DNA of 64,000 nucleotides, from the NCBI RefSeq assembly GCF_036013525.1, contig NZ_CP107853.1, forward strand, positions 8,618,001-8,682,000, in the 5' to 3' direction. This DNA is from Nonomuraea sp. NBC_00507 (GTDB lineage Bacteria; Actinomycetota; Actinomycetes; Streptosporangiales; Streptosporangiaceae). This document shows, in pieces, positions 8,725 to 16,647 of the stretch (positions are counted from its first letter, which is position 1; every line of letters begins with the position of its first letter). The notes under the pieces are model-generated. The model ran no database searches and was not told the DNA's origin. It worked only from the letters and a program-made list of their open reading frames with translations. A program made the translations under genes and the position numbers.

Positions 8725-9480
8725 TCACGGGTGGACGGTGTCCATGCCCGGGGACTCGACGGTGAAGGCGACGTCGAGGCCGTATCGGGCGGCGACGTAC
8801 AGGGAGTCGGTGAGCTCCAGCGGCTCGTCGTTCTGGTCGAGGATCAGGCGATGCTCCACCAGAAGCGGCGCGCCGGCGTCGACGGCGAGCAGGCCGGCCT
8901 CACGCTCGCCCGCGACGGCGGCTCCGATGCGGGCGTGGCCGCGGGCCGGGGTGCGGCCGAGCGCGTTCAGAGCAGCGTGGAGGGAGCCCTGCTCGAGATC
9001 AGCCTCTAGCAGGGCGCGCAGGCTGCCCGGGAACACCGCCCTTTCAAGAGCGACCGGCAGGTCGTCGGCGAGCCGGACGCGCTCCACCGCGATGACCTGT
9101 CCGCGTCTGCCCAGCCGCAGCCTGTCGGCCTCCTGCGGGGTGGCGGCGCGGGTGGTGGCCGACAGCAGCCGAGAGGAGGGCCGCTGCCCCCGGCGGCGGA
9201 TCTCCTCGCTGAAGCGCACCAGGCTCTCGGCGCGGCGGCTGCTCGGCGGTGGGGCCACGAAGGTGCCCCGGCCGGGGCGCCGGACCACCAGGCCGTCGGC
9301 GACCAGGCGTTGCACGGCCGCGCGGGCGGTCATCCTGCTGACGGCGAACTCCTCGCTCAACTCGCTCTCCGAGGGCAGCGCGTCGCCCGGCCGAGCGGCG
9401 GCCACGCGCTCGCGCAGCGCCTGTTCGATGACGAAGTAGCGGGGTGCGAAGTCCTCGAGCCGCTTGCCTGTCGCGTTCAT
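8725..9480 (-). CDS. GntR-family regulator, HutC subfamily
   Basis: A 251-aa repressor. Residues 14-80 are the winged helix ([33 protein letters not shown]). From about 95 on comes the UTRA effector domain typical of HutC-type regulators ([19 protein letters not shown] ... [20 protein letters not shown]). Such domains bind sugars, sugar phosphates or similar small molecules. It is followed by deoC, so a deoxysugar phosphate is a plausible effector, but that is inference. A GTnTAnAC operator lies immediately upstream, between it and the NUDIX gene. Confidence 0.9.
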   Translation of the reverse strand: MNATGKRLEDFAPRYFVIEQALRERVAAARPGDALPSESELSEEFAVSRMTARAAVQRLVADGLVVRRPGRGTFVAPPPSSRRAESLVRFSEEIRRRGQRPSSRLLSATTRAATPQEADRLRLGRRGQVIAVERVRLADDLPVALERAVFPGSLRALLEADLEQGSLHAALNALGRTPARGHARIGAAVAGEREAGLLAVDAGAPLLVEHRLILDQNDEPLELTDSLYVAARYGLDVAFTVESPGMDTVHP

Positions 9481-9494
9481 CCCTCGATTATAAC

Positions 9495-9521
9495 GCTAGC
9501 TGTCTATACAGCTATACTAGC
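9495..9521. promoter_or_regulatory. putative GntR/HutC operator and promoter
   Basis: Bases 9498-9513 are an inverted repeat AGCTGT-CTAT-ACAGCT whose centre GTCTATAC fits the HutC-subfamily consensus GTnTAnAC exactly. An outer pair GCTAG/CTAGC (9495-9499, 9517-9521) frames it. TATACT at 9513-9518 could be the -10 box of the plus-strand NUDIX gene. The site lies in the 66-base gap between the divergent GntR and NUDIX genes, so one operator could control both. Confidence 0.6.
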
Positions 9522-9546
9522 GATGCAGTCCAGAGGAAAGGTGAAC

Positions 9547-10104
9547 ATGAGGCCGGAATTCGAGCACCCCATCCGCCAGATCTCCACGAGAGTCGCCTAC
9601 ACGTCCCCGTACATGCGGCTGCGCGAGGACAGGATCGTCCGCCTGGACGGCTCCGAGGGCATCTACACCTACGTGGACAAGCCCGACTTCGCGCTGGTCA
9701 TCGCCGTGGAGGACGGCGGCTTCCATCTGGTGGAGCAATACCGGTATCCGGTGCGCTCGCGGTCGTGGGAGTTCGTGCAGGGGTCGCTGCCCGGGCTGGC
9801 CGTGGGCGACCCCGAGTCGCTGGCCCGGCAGGAGCTGCTGGAGGAGACCGGCATCACGGCACGGGTGATGCGCCGCCTGGGACGGCTCAACTGTGCGACG
9901 GGCATGTCGTCGCAGGGGTTCGATGTCTTCGTGGCGTCGGAGCTGTCCCACGGTAAGGCCGAGCCGGAGGTCGAGGAGCAGGACCTGCGCCGCCAGTGGT
10001 TCTCGCGGGCGGAGCTCGAAGGCATGATCCGCGACGGGCTCGTCACCGACGACTCCACCCTGGCCGCGTACACCCTGTTCCTCCTGCACATGCCGTCGGC
10101 CTAG
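9547..10104 (+). CDS. NUDIX hydrolase, ADP-ribose pyrophosphatase type
   Basis: A 185-aa NUDIX protein. The box is recognisable around GDPESLARQELLEETGI, with the REUxEExGU core present as QELLEETGI, so the first Arg is Gln. Strands before it (KPDFALVIAVEDGGFHLVEQ, then YRYPV) and the SWEFVQGSL segment are typical of ADP-ribose pyrophosphatases, which yield AMP and ribose-5-phosphate. ATG 9547 is preceded by AGAGGAAAGG. A ribose-phosphate function would fit with the divergent deoC operon and the shared operator. Confidence 0.88.
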   Translation: MRPEFEHPIRQISTRVAYTSPYMRLREDRIVRLDGSEGIYTYVDKPDFALVIAVEDGGFHLVEQYRYPVRSRSWEFVQGSLPGLAVGDPESLARQELLEETGITARVMRRLGRLNCATGMSSQGFDVFVASELSHGKAEPEVEEQDLRRQWFSRAELEGMIRDGLVTDDSTLAAYTLFLLHMPSA

Positions 10105-10150
10105 GCGCTACAGCGGAACCTGCGAGCCGGGAGGGCTCATGGCGTGAAAG

Positions 10151-10248
10151 GGCGCCCCCGCCGCCTGTGGGATCGGGCTGCCCAACCGCACTCAGCGGGG
10201 CACTGGACGACCTCACCGGTTCGGGATAGCGGGCGGCGGGGGGGCGCC
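10151..10248. terminator. long-range inverted repeat between convergent genes
   Basis: GGCGCCCCCGCCGCC (10151-10165) is the near-complement of the run at 10232-10248 (GGCGGCGG, then a G-run and GCGCC), with about 66 bases between the arms. It sits between the convergent NUDIX and FAD monooxygenase genes and could act as a bidirectional terminator. There is no U-tract, so the role is uncertain. Confidence 0.4.
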
Positions 10249-10251
10249 TGC

Positions 10252-11391
10252 TCAGGTGAGCTGCAAGGCCGGCATCTCGGCCGGCGCGGCCGCTTCGCCG
10301 TAGATGTGCAGGTCCGGGCGGAAGGCGGCCAGGTACGCGTCCCGGTCGCGGAAGGTCGCGGCCAGGGCGTCGCCGTAGTCGATCAGCTCCCGGTGCGCGT
10401 GCCTGCGCGGCTCGTACCGGGCGTACAGCAGCCGGTCCAGCAGTTCCGCGTCACCTCCTGCCGCGCTGATGACGTCGGCGAGGATCTCCGCGTCGTGCAG
10501 CGTGTAGCTCATCCCCATGCCCGTCATCGGGTGGCAGGCGAACGCGGCCGAGCCGAGCAGGGCGGCGTTGCCCTTGTGGTACGCCGACACCCGCAGCGAC
10601 GAGACCTTGATCAGCTGCCACTTGGCGGGCTGGAGCGCGTTGAAGGCGTCGGAGCTGTCGGTGACGAACTTCTTGAGCTCGTCGATCAGGGCGGGGATGC
10701 CGTCCTGGAAGATCTCCTTGTCGTCGTCGGGGGGCAGGCCGACGAACACCCTGGCCTGGTCCCTGTTGAGCGGGTAGAGGTAGGTCAGCCAGCCGTCGGA
10801 GCTGAAGTACAGCCGGTTGAGCCGGGCGACGCTGGCCGTCAGCGGCACGGTGGCCACCCGCATCAGCAGCCGCTCGTACGGCATCGTGACCTGCTCGATG
10901 CCGAGCGCCTGGCGTACGGCGGACTTGGTGCCGTCGGCGCCGATGACGACGTCGGCCCGCAGCCGCCGCCCGTCGGAGAGGATGAGCTCCTCGACCCGGT
11001 CGTCGCCGACCGCGATGTCGGCGATGTCGGCGTCGAACCAGAAGTCGACGCCTTCCATCGCGCAGCACGTGTAGATGAGCTCGACGAGCTCCTTGTAGGG
11101 GCGGATGAGGAAGCCGCCGTCGGGGAAGCGGCATTCCCTGATCGGGTCGCCGTCGTGGTAGTAGCGGATGATGTCGCGCCGCAGGCCATGGCGTTCGACG
11201 AGGTTCGCCAGCCCGTGACGGGCGAGCACCCGCAGGCCCGGGGGTTTGAGGAAGTCGGCGCCGGCGCTGGGGATGGAGGGTCCCTGCTCGATGACGACGA
11301 CGCGCCGGCCGCGCCGGCCCAGGAGTAAGGCCAGGAAGCAGCCGCCGAGCCCGGCGCCGACGATGGCTACGTCGCACGATGTGGTTGCCAT
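10252..11391 (-). CDS. FAD-dependent monooxygenase
   Basis: A 379-aa group A flavoprotein monooxygenase (PHBH/UbiH fold). The N-terminus has the dinucleotide fold DVAIVGAGLGGCFLALLLGR ending at VVVIEQG. DVVIGADGTKSAVRQALG is the DG motif. The second FAD motif is represented by ALLGSAAFACHPMTGMGMSY, where the usual GDAAH is replaced by GSAAF. These enzymes hydroxylate or epoxidise small aromatic or terpenoid substrates with NAD(P)H and O2. It is the last gene of the minus-strand cluster 15772-10252, 26 bases after the exporter gene. The substrate is unknown. Confidence 0.87.
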   Translation of the reverse strand: MATTSCDVAIVGAGLGGCFLALLLGRRGRRVVVIEQGPSIPSAGADFLKPPGLRVLARHGLANLVERHGLRRDIIRYYHDGDPIRECRFPDGGFLIRPYKELVELIYTCCAMEGVDFWFDADIADIAVGDDRVEELILSDGRRLRADVVIGADGTKSAVRQALGIEQVTMPYERLLMRVATVPLTASVARLNRLYFSSDGWLTYLYPLNRDQARVFVGLPPDDDKEIFQDGIPALIDELKKFVTDSSDAFNALQPAKWQLIKVSSLRVSAYHKGNAALLGSAAFACHPMTGMGMSYTLHDAEILADVISAAGGDAELLDRLLYARYEPRRHAHRELIDYGDALAATFRDRDAYLAAFRPDLHIYGEAAAPAEMPALQLT

Positions 11392-11417
11392 GACGAGAGC
11401 CCTTTCGGTGGTTCGAA

Positions 11418-13004
11418 CTAGTGCGTATTCCCGCGGGTCCCGGCGAGCGGTCCGGCCTCGGCCGCCCGCGGCCGCGGGATGTGGTCCATGGGGGGTGTGC
11501 GGGTCTCGACAGGCAGCAACGCGTCCGCCTCCGCCGCGACGGTGGCGAGGGTCATCCGCAACTCCAGCAACATCCGGCGCGGCACCTTGATCATGACGTC
11601 GCCGGGGTCGGGCCGCAGCCGGGTGATCTTCGTGAGGGCCAGCGCGCCCATGAGGACCGAGATCGCCACGCAGATCGCCAGCGCGCCGGCCAGGCCGGCG
11701 AAGGGTCCCGCGAAGGGCCCGGCCACGAAGGGGTGGTCGATGACGACTGATACGACGGCGATGCCGACGGCCCCGCCGACCATGCGGGCCATGGTGGCCG
11801 CGCCGACGGCGGAGGCGTACTGCTGCGGGCGGGCGGCCAGGGTGGTGGCCACGGAGGTGCCCGGCGCCAGCGCGCCGACGCCCATCCCGAGCACGACGCT
11901 CGCGACCAGTCCCCAGACGGTGGGCCCGACCTGGGTGAGCACGAGCACGCAGGCGCCGCCGCAGAGCAGGGAGCCCGCGTAGATCAGGCCGTACGCGCCG
12001 ATCCGTTTGACGATCTTTCCGGCCAGGAAGCTCGTCACGACGACGGCCACCGACGTGGGCGTCAGCCACATGGCCACCTCGAGCATCGGGTAGCCGAGGT
12101 GGAGCAGGTACAGCGGCTGGACGGTCAGCAGCCCGTACGAGAGCGCGCCGAACCCCCAGGTGGCCAGCCAGCCCCAGACGAACTTGGGCCGCCGCCACAG
12201 CGCCAGGTCGATGGCCGGCAGGCGGTGGTGCTTGGCCTGCGCGAGCGCCCCGCCCAGCAGGAGGAGGGCGGCGAGCGCCAGCCACACCACGTCCATGCCC
12301 CAGGCCATGGCCTTGGAGATGGCCAGCACGACGACCGCGATCCCGGCGGCGAGCAGCCACGCGCCAAGCACGTCCGGCAGGCCCTTGGCGCCGGCGCGCC
12401 TGCCCGAGGGCAGCCCGAAGCAGGCGATCAGGAGCGCGACGCCGATCACGACGTCCGGGATGAACAGGGACCGCCAGCCGACGGCAGCGGCCAGCCAGCC
12501 GCCTCCCGCCTGCATGAGCAGGCAGCCGAGTCCCGAGGCGGAACTCCATAGCGCGATCGCGCCGCGCCGCTGCGACTCCGGCAGCTCCCCGAGCAGCAGC
12601 CCGAGGCTGGCCGGGATCATCGCCGCGGCTCCCGCGCCCTGGACGGCCCGCGCGGCCAGCACGAGCGACCAGGAGTCCACAGCGACGGTGGCGATGCCGC
12701 CCAGCACGAACACCACCAGCCCGACCGCCAGCACCCTGCGGCGGCCGAACAGGTCGGCCCAGCGGCCCGCCGTGGCCAGCAGCGCCGCGATCGGGATGAA
12801 GGCCGAGCTGGTCAGCCAGACCAGGTCGCCGAGGGGCATGCCGGCGCCTGCCGGTGTGTAGCGCAGCACCCCGACCGCCAGGGTGGTGGCCGTGGTGTCG
12901 GCCATGACCGTGAACATGACACCCGCACCGACCAGCCGCAGCATCACCGCGTGGCGGCGGCTGACGCCGGCCGTGCTCGTCCCCCGTGCCGGTGACGAAC
13001 GCAC
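11418..13004 (-). CDS. MFS drug:proton antiporter, DHA2 (14-TM) family
   Basis: A 528-aa membrane transporter with about 14 hydrophobic helices. It has the MFS motif A (GRWADLFGRRRVLAVGLVVF) after TM2 and the motif C region in TM5 (ASLGLLLGEL ... SGLGCLLMQAGGGWLAAAVG). The C-terminal 60 residues are soluble. The start is GTG 13004 with GGAGGT six bases upstream. DHA2 members export amphiphilic drugs or natural products by proton exchange. Its position between two flavoenzymes suggests that it exports the product of this cluster or gives self-resistance. Confidence 0.9.
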   Translation of the reverse strand: MRSSPARGTSTAGVSRRHAVMLRLVGAGVMFTVMADTTATTLAVGVLRYTPAGAGMPLGDLVWLTSSAFIPIAALLATAGRWADLFGRRRVLAVGLVVFVLGGIATVAVDSWSLVLAARAVQGAGAAAMIPASLGLLLGELPESQRRGAIALWSSASGLGCLLMQAGGGWLAAAVGWRSLFIPDVVIGVALLIACFGLPSGRRAGAKGLPDVLGAWLLAAGIAVVVLAISKAMAWGMDVVWLALAALLLLGGALAQAKHHRLPAIDLALWRRPKFVWGWLATWGFGALSYGLLTVQPLYLLHLGYPMLEVAMWLTPTSVAVVVTSFLAGKIVKRIGAYGLIYAGSLLCGGACVLVLTQVGPTVWGLVASVVLGMGVGALAPGTSVATTLAARPQQYASAVGAATMARMVGGAVGIAVVSVVIDHPFVAGPFAGPFAGLAGALAICVAISVLMGALALTKITRLRPDPGDVMIKVPRRMLLELRMTLATVAAEADALLPVETRTPPMDHIPRPRAAEAGPLAGTRGNTH

Positions 13005-13098
13005 GTGGTCACCTCCAAGCTATGCGTGGTCTCCGCCGGCCGGCACACTCCGGCTGTGCGACCGGCGAGGATGGACATGTCGTTGATGGCGAAATAAG

Positions 13099-14499
13099 TC
13101 AGGCGCCGTACCGGCCAGGTGAGAGCAGGCCGTCCGGGTCGAGCGCGGTCTTGAGCCGGTGGAGCATGCCGAGGCTGGCGGTGCTGGTCTCGGACCAGAC
13201 GTCGGCCGCGGCGTGGTCGATGTCGGAGCGGTAGATCGCGCAGCCGTGGCCACGCAGCAAGCAGTTGCCGTCGTTGCGGAGCTGGTGCGCCCGGTAGGGA
13301 GCCTCCGGCGCGCCGCGTTCGAAGAAGATCTGGATGACGCCGTTGGCCATGTGCGTGCTGACAAGATTCCACTCGACCATGAGGGCGGTGGTGTGCGCGT
13401 CCACGGCCGTCTGCAGGGCGGCCACGATCTGCTCGGTCTTGCGCGCGTTCGTCGGCATCAGCGGCATCAGCGCCAGGAAGCCCATCCGGCCTTCGTCGAT
13501 CTGGTCGCAGGAGCTCACCCCGAGCGCGTTGCGTACGCCCAGGCACGTGGGGATGCCCTGCGCCATGAGCGACCTGGCGTACAGCGGGTCGCCGGGCCGC
13601 ACCTCGGCGGCGTCGAGAACGCGCAGCGCCTCGGCGCCCTCGACCTCGACCAGCGCCTTGCGCAGCAGCTCCTCGGCCAGTTCGACCGCGGCGTCGCTGC
13701 CGAACAGCGGCCCCATGATGGTGAACAGGCCGGGGTCGGCGCCCTTGGGCAGCAGCCAGTCGCCGTGGCTTGGGACGAGCGCCAGCTCGCGCACGCGCAG
13801 CATCCCGTCGGCGGGGTTACCGCGGCGCAGGAAGCCGGCCATCGCGTCGAGCGCGACGCCGGCCTGGTCGCGCGGGATGCGGCCGTGCACGAGGCCGACG
13901 GTCTGGGGACGCGGCACCAGCGCGACCGCCATGGCGGTGACGATGCCCAGGTTGTGCTGGACGAACGCGGACGTCAGGTCGGGTCCGGCGACCCGGCCGT
14001 GGTAGCGGCCGGACGGGTCGAGGCCGCCGGTGGTGACCACGCTGCCGTCGGCCAGCACGGCCTCCAGCCCGGCCACGTCGTGGACGCGGGAGCGGAAGGT
14101 GCCGTCGCCGCGGTCGAGGGCGTTGCCGACGACGGAGGTGTCGGCACAGGAGTTGGTGACGTTCAGCATCCACGGGGTGTCGCGCAGCACCGCGGCGAGC
14201 TGCGCCTGCGTGACCCCGGGCTCGATGACGGCGAACCCGGCCTCCAGGTCGAGGCTGCGGATGCGGTTCATGCCGCTGAGGTCGACGACGACGTTGTCAT
14301 CGGTGACCGGCATGGACGAGCCCATTCCCCAGTTCCTGCCGGTGCTGATCGGGTAGAGGCGGCGCCTGGCCGTCGTGGCGCTCCGTACCAGGGCGCGGAC
14401 CTCGTCGAGGGTGCGCGGCGCCTCGGTGCCCGCAATGGAGCGAGGCTGGTGCCCCCCGACGTCACGAGGCATCAGCTCCACTCGCGTGAGCTCCTGCAT
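13099..14499 (-). CDS. FAD-binding (PCMH-type) oxidoreductase
   Basis: A 466-aa flavoprotein of the vanillyl-alcohol oxidase superfamily. The PCMH FAD-binding domain covers about residues 30-210: RRRLYPISTGRNWGMGSSMP, VVVDLSGMNRI, GFAVIEPGVTQAQLAAVLRD, SVVGNALDRGDGTFRSRVHD. The C-terminal substrate domain resembles 4-cresol/vanillyl-alcohol oxidases and ends with RLKTALDPDGLLSPGRYG. No berberine-bridge CxxV-type second Cys is evident. Typical reactions are oxidation of alcohols, phenols or carbohydrates with O2. GAGGAGA precedes the ATG. It lies 24 bases after the small-protein gene and is the key oxidase of the cluster. Confidence 0.88.
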   Translation of the reverse strand: MQELTRVELMPRDVGGHQPRSIAGTEAPRTLDEVRALVRSATTARRRLYPISTGRNWGMGSSMPVTDDNVVVDLSGMNRIRSLDLEAGFAVIEPGVTQAQLAAVLRDTPWMLNVTNSCADTSVVGNALDRGDGTFRSRVHDVAGLEAVLADGSVVTTGGLDPSGRYHGRVAGPDLTSAFVQHNLGIVTAMAVALVPRPQTVGLVHGRIPRDQAGVALDAMAGFLRRGNPADGMLRVRELALVPSHGDWLLPKGADPGLFTIMGPLFGSDAAVELAEELLRKALVEVEGAEALRVLDAAEVRPGDPLYARSLMAQGIPTCLGVRNALGVSSCDQIDEGRMGFLALMPLMPTNARKTEQIVAALQTAVDAHTTALMVEWNLVSTHMANGVIQIFFERGAPEAPYRAHQLRNDGNCLLRGHGCAIYRSDIDHAAADVWSETSTASLGMLHRLKTALDPDGLLSPGRYGA

Positions 14500-14523
14500 G
14501 TCTCTCCTCAGGCTTTCTACGGG

Positions 14524-14799
14524 CTAGGCGGTGTGCTGGAGCAGGTCGTCGATGGAGCCGATGGCCTGGTTGGACATCTCCCTGATGCCGAGCAGCCGCT
14601 GCTCGACGAAGATGTCGGCGTCGGGGAGGGCGTCGGGGATGTCGAGCGGGCCGGAGCCCGCGGAGCCTGCGGAGCTCGCGCGCGGCGGGGACTGCACGGG
14701 AACCTCGTGCAGCGCGTAGGGGTGACGCCGCGGGCGGACGGTGTCGGTGTCGTGGGACTCGTGCCTGGCGCGGCCGGGCAGGTGCGGGGGGGTTCGCAT
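14524..14799 (-). CDS. small cluster protein of 91 aa, possible precursor peptide
   Basis: Not a family I recognise. The 91-aa product has a basic, Pro/His-rich N-terminal half (RPRRHPYALHEVPVQSPPR), a Gly/Ser hinge (SSAGSAGSG) and an acidic amphipathic C-terminal half (DIPDALPDADIFVEQRLLGI, then a helix ending DDLLQHTA). There is no signal peptide and no cysteine. GGAGAG lies about 9 bases before ATG 14799. It sits between the unknown 300-aa protein and the FAD oxidoreductase on the same strand, so it is probably co-expressed. It could be a RiPP precursor, a carrier-like partner or a small regulatory subunit; the sequence alone does not decide. Confidence 0.6.
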   Translation of the reverse strand: MRTPPHLPGRARHESHDTDTVRPRRHPYALHEVPVQSPPRASSAGSAGSGPLDIPDALPDADIFVEQRLLGIREMSNQAIGSIDDLLQHTA

Positions 14800-14869
14800 G
14801 ACGGGAGCTCTCCTACCGGATGTGAATGGGGTTTTCCGGGCGGCCGCTCTCCGTTGAGCGGCGTCAGTG

Positions 14870-15772
14870 TCAGCGCGCCGGAGCTCGGCCCTCCTCGTGA
14901 CCGGGATGTCCGGCCCGTGGGCTGACCGCCGCGGGGATGGCCCGCGGCACGCCATGGTTGATGACGCTCGCGGCGATCCGGCGTTCCGCCAGCCCCATGT
15001 GGGGGCGGCCGCCGCCGGTGGAGCTCGGCCGGGCGGCCGAGCCACGGATCATGGAGCTGGCGTGCACCCATCGGCGTGACTCGGCCAGCACGTCCCGTTG
15101 TGCGCGGCGCAGGTCGGAGTGCCGCGCGTACTGCTCGCAGACGGCGCCCGCAAGCACCCGCGCCATGACGAGGTGCTCGTCGCAGGCCGTCGCCAGTTTC
15201 GACTCAAGGCCGATGACCTGGGCCAGGAGCAGCTGCAGGTGGGGCAGTCCTGAGCTGCGCTCGAACCCGGCGAGCTCGGCCAGCCGCTCGGGCCAGCGCA
15301 GCCGGCGCTGGATCGAGGCGCACGTGGCGGCCACGACCTGCGCGGCGGGCTGGTCGTCCGGGTTGTGTCCCTCGAGCTGCACGGCCCGCTGGGCGGTGTG
15401 CTCGAAGTCGGACAGGCGGCGCAGGCCGCTCTGCAGCAGGCGTACGCGGTTGTGCAGGCAGGCGGCGCTCCAGCCGAGCACCAGCAGCCGGTTCTGGTCG
15501 GCCTCGCAGTGCCAGCCGACCAGGGACACCTCGCGGGCCATGCGGTGGTAGAGCACCCAGGCCTCCGGCGGGGCGGGCGGCGCGGGGGTGTCGATCCACA
15601 CCTGCAGGCCGCCCGGGGGCAGCTCGCCGACGCCGATGTCCATGCCGTCGGGCGCGACCCTGGCGCAGATGCGCCGGACCACGCTCGTATGCTCCGGAGC
15701 CGCCGGTACCGGGCCTTCTAAGACAGGCGGCACTCGCTCGGGGGCCACCTTCGCCCTTGGCTCGATGCTCAT
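14870..15772 (-). CDS. unknown protein, first gene of the flavoenzyme cluster
   Basis: A 300-aa soluble, largely helical protein with no family I can name. The N-terminal 70 residues are Pro/Val-rich (GVGELPPGGLQVWIDTPAPP). The middle has long helices rich in Leu/Arg (NRLLVLGWSAACLHNRVRLL; HLQLLLAQVIGLESKLATAC). The last 60 residues are Gly/Pro/Arg-rich and probably disordered. Three scattered Cys occur in the helical part. ATG 15772 has AGGAGGT in good position, although the frame stays open to 15877. It could be a pathway regulator or scaffold protein. A pair of direct repeats lies 40-110 bases upstream. Confidence 0.6.
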   Translation of the reverse strand: MSIEPRAKVAPERVPPVLEGPVPAAPEHTSVVRRICARVAPDGMDIGVGELPPGGLQVWIDTPAPPAPPEAWVLYHRMAREVSLVGWHCEADQNRLLVLGWSAACLHNRVRLLQSGLRRLSDFEHTAQRAVQLEGHNPDDQPAAQVVAATCASIQRRLRWPERLAELAGFERSSGLPHLQLLLAQVIGLESKLATACDEHLVMARVLAGAVCEQYARHSDLRRAQRDVLAESRRWVHASSMIRGSAARPSSTGGGRPHMGLAERRIAASVINHGVPRAIPAAVSPRAGHPGHEEGRAPAR

Positions 15773-15810
15773 CTGAGGCCACCTCCTGACCCGAGGGCCA
15801 TATTCGATCT

Positions 15811-15882
15811 CTGTAAATTCACACTTAATGTTGCCGCTCTGATCGTGAGCAGCGGGCGGTTTTCTGTCAACTGGCACTTAAC
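15811..15882 (-). promoter_or_regulatory. direct repeat pair upstream of flavoenzyme cluster
   Basis: On the minus strand two 19-base elements share TTAAGTGnnAnTTnACAG. They lie at 15864-15882 and 15811-15829, 53 bases (about five helical turns) apart and in the same orientation. TTGACA inside the distal copy could be a -35 box. Spaced direct repeats on one face of the helix are typical of activator sites, for example those of SARP regulators. No regulator gene is adjacent, so the binding protein is unknown. Confidence 0.5.
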
Positions 15883-16221
15883 AGATACGGTATGGATCCC
15901 TCGCCCCGAGGCCAGGCGGCGGCGTGAACGGGTGACTTCCCGCAGGTGAATCCGGTGTTACGGGCCGTGGCCGATCCAGAGTCCGGACGGTTCCGGCACG
16001 CGCGAGGGACCGGCCGGGAGCGGTCCGCGCCGGCGCCTGGAACAGTGGTCGCGACCAGGTCGCCGGCCTTCGTACGACCCCTCGGCGACCGGCGCGGCGC
16101 TGACAGGAGGCGGCTACTGCCCGCTACCGCGGCACTCCCCCAGGTCCCGGCTCTTACCTGATCGATAGTGATTCGTCACTAGACCGGATTCGTCGCAATC
16201 GCCCGCCCTGCGCGGACCCGG
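15883..16221. other. intergenic region without recognised gene
   Basis: No convincing coding frame is seen on either strand. The only structure noted is TAGTGA-TTCG-TCACTA at 16166-16181, a 6-bp stem with a four-base loop. It lies just past the end of the PRC-barrel gene and could be a weak terminator or an operator. Confidence 0.5.
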
Positions 16222-16578
16222 CTACAGCGGATTGTCGTGGTCGCCGGTGCGCTGCGCCGGAATGCTCGGCCCCATTCCGTAATGGCGGTAGAGCTCGATC
16301 TCCTCCGCCGCGCTCAGGTGCCCGTCGACGTCGATGTGCGGCGCCGTGTGAACCGTTTCCCGGTCGAAGGGAATCTGGATCTCGTGGCCCGCGCGGTGAC
16401 TGCCGGCCAGCGGCACGAAGGTCTGCCTCATCCCGAGGAACCCCGTGCGCACGGTCACCCACTCGGGCTCGTCGGTGCGCTCGTTGAGATAGACCTGGCC
16501 GACCTCGCCGATCGGCTCCCCGTTCGGCCCGATGACATGGCATTCGAGCAGGTTGCGAATCTCGGTCTGCGTGGCCAC
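16222..16578 (-). CDS. PRC-barrel domain protein
   Basis: A 118-aa protein. Residues 5-75 form a PRC-barrel (NLLECHVIGPNGEPIGEVGQ, VYLNERTDEPEWVTVRTGFL), the small beta-barrel found in photosynthetic reaction centre H subunits and RimM. The tail (HLSAAEEIELYRHYGMGPSI) matches stand-alone actinomycete members annotated as stress-associated. GTG 16578 is chosen because of the G-rich ribosome binding site just upstream. Between this start and the preceding gene lie CCCCAT direct repeats and AAATGGGG/CCCCATTT arms (16610-16641), a possible operator. Confidence 0.8.
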   Translation of the reverse strand: MATQTEIRNLLECHVIGPNGEPIGEVGQVYLNERTDEPEWVTVRTGFLGMRQTFVPLAGSHRAGHEIQIPFDRETVHTAPHIDVDGHLSAAEEIELYRHYGMGPSIPAQRTGDHDNPL

Positions 16579-16647
16579 GACGATCCCCCCGATGCGATGA
16601 CCCTGCCCTAAATGGGGCGAATACCCCATATCACCCCATTTGCACAC

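Noticed and set aside
10149..10248. Inverted repeat considered as an attachment site or insertion-sequence end
   Set aside because: No transposase or target duplication is nearby, and the position between convergent genes fits a terminator better.
10252..12549. A 765-codon minus-strand frame suggesting a transporter-monooxygenase fusion
   Set aside because: The upstream 385 codons are an out-of-frame reading of the MFS gene; the monooxygenase has its own ATG at 11391.
13180..13200. GGTCTCGGACC-like match to the FadR operator
   Set aside because: It lies inside the FAD oxidoreductase coding region and lacks the ACTGGTC/GACCAGT arms of the two intergenic sites.
16610..16641. AAATGGGG/CCCCATTT arms considered as an intrinsic terminator
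   Set aside because: The arms are short and widely spaced, and the CCCCAT direct repeats could equally be an operator of the PRC-barrel gene; not strong enough to list separately.
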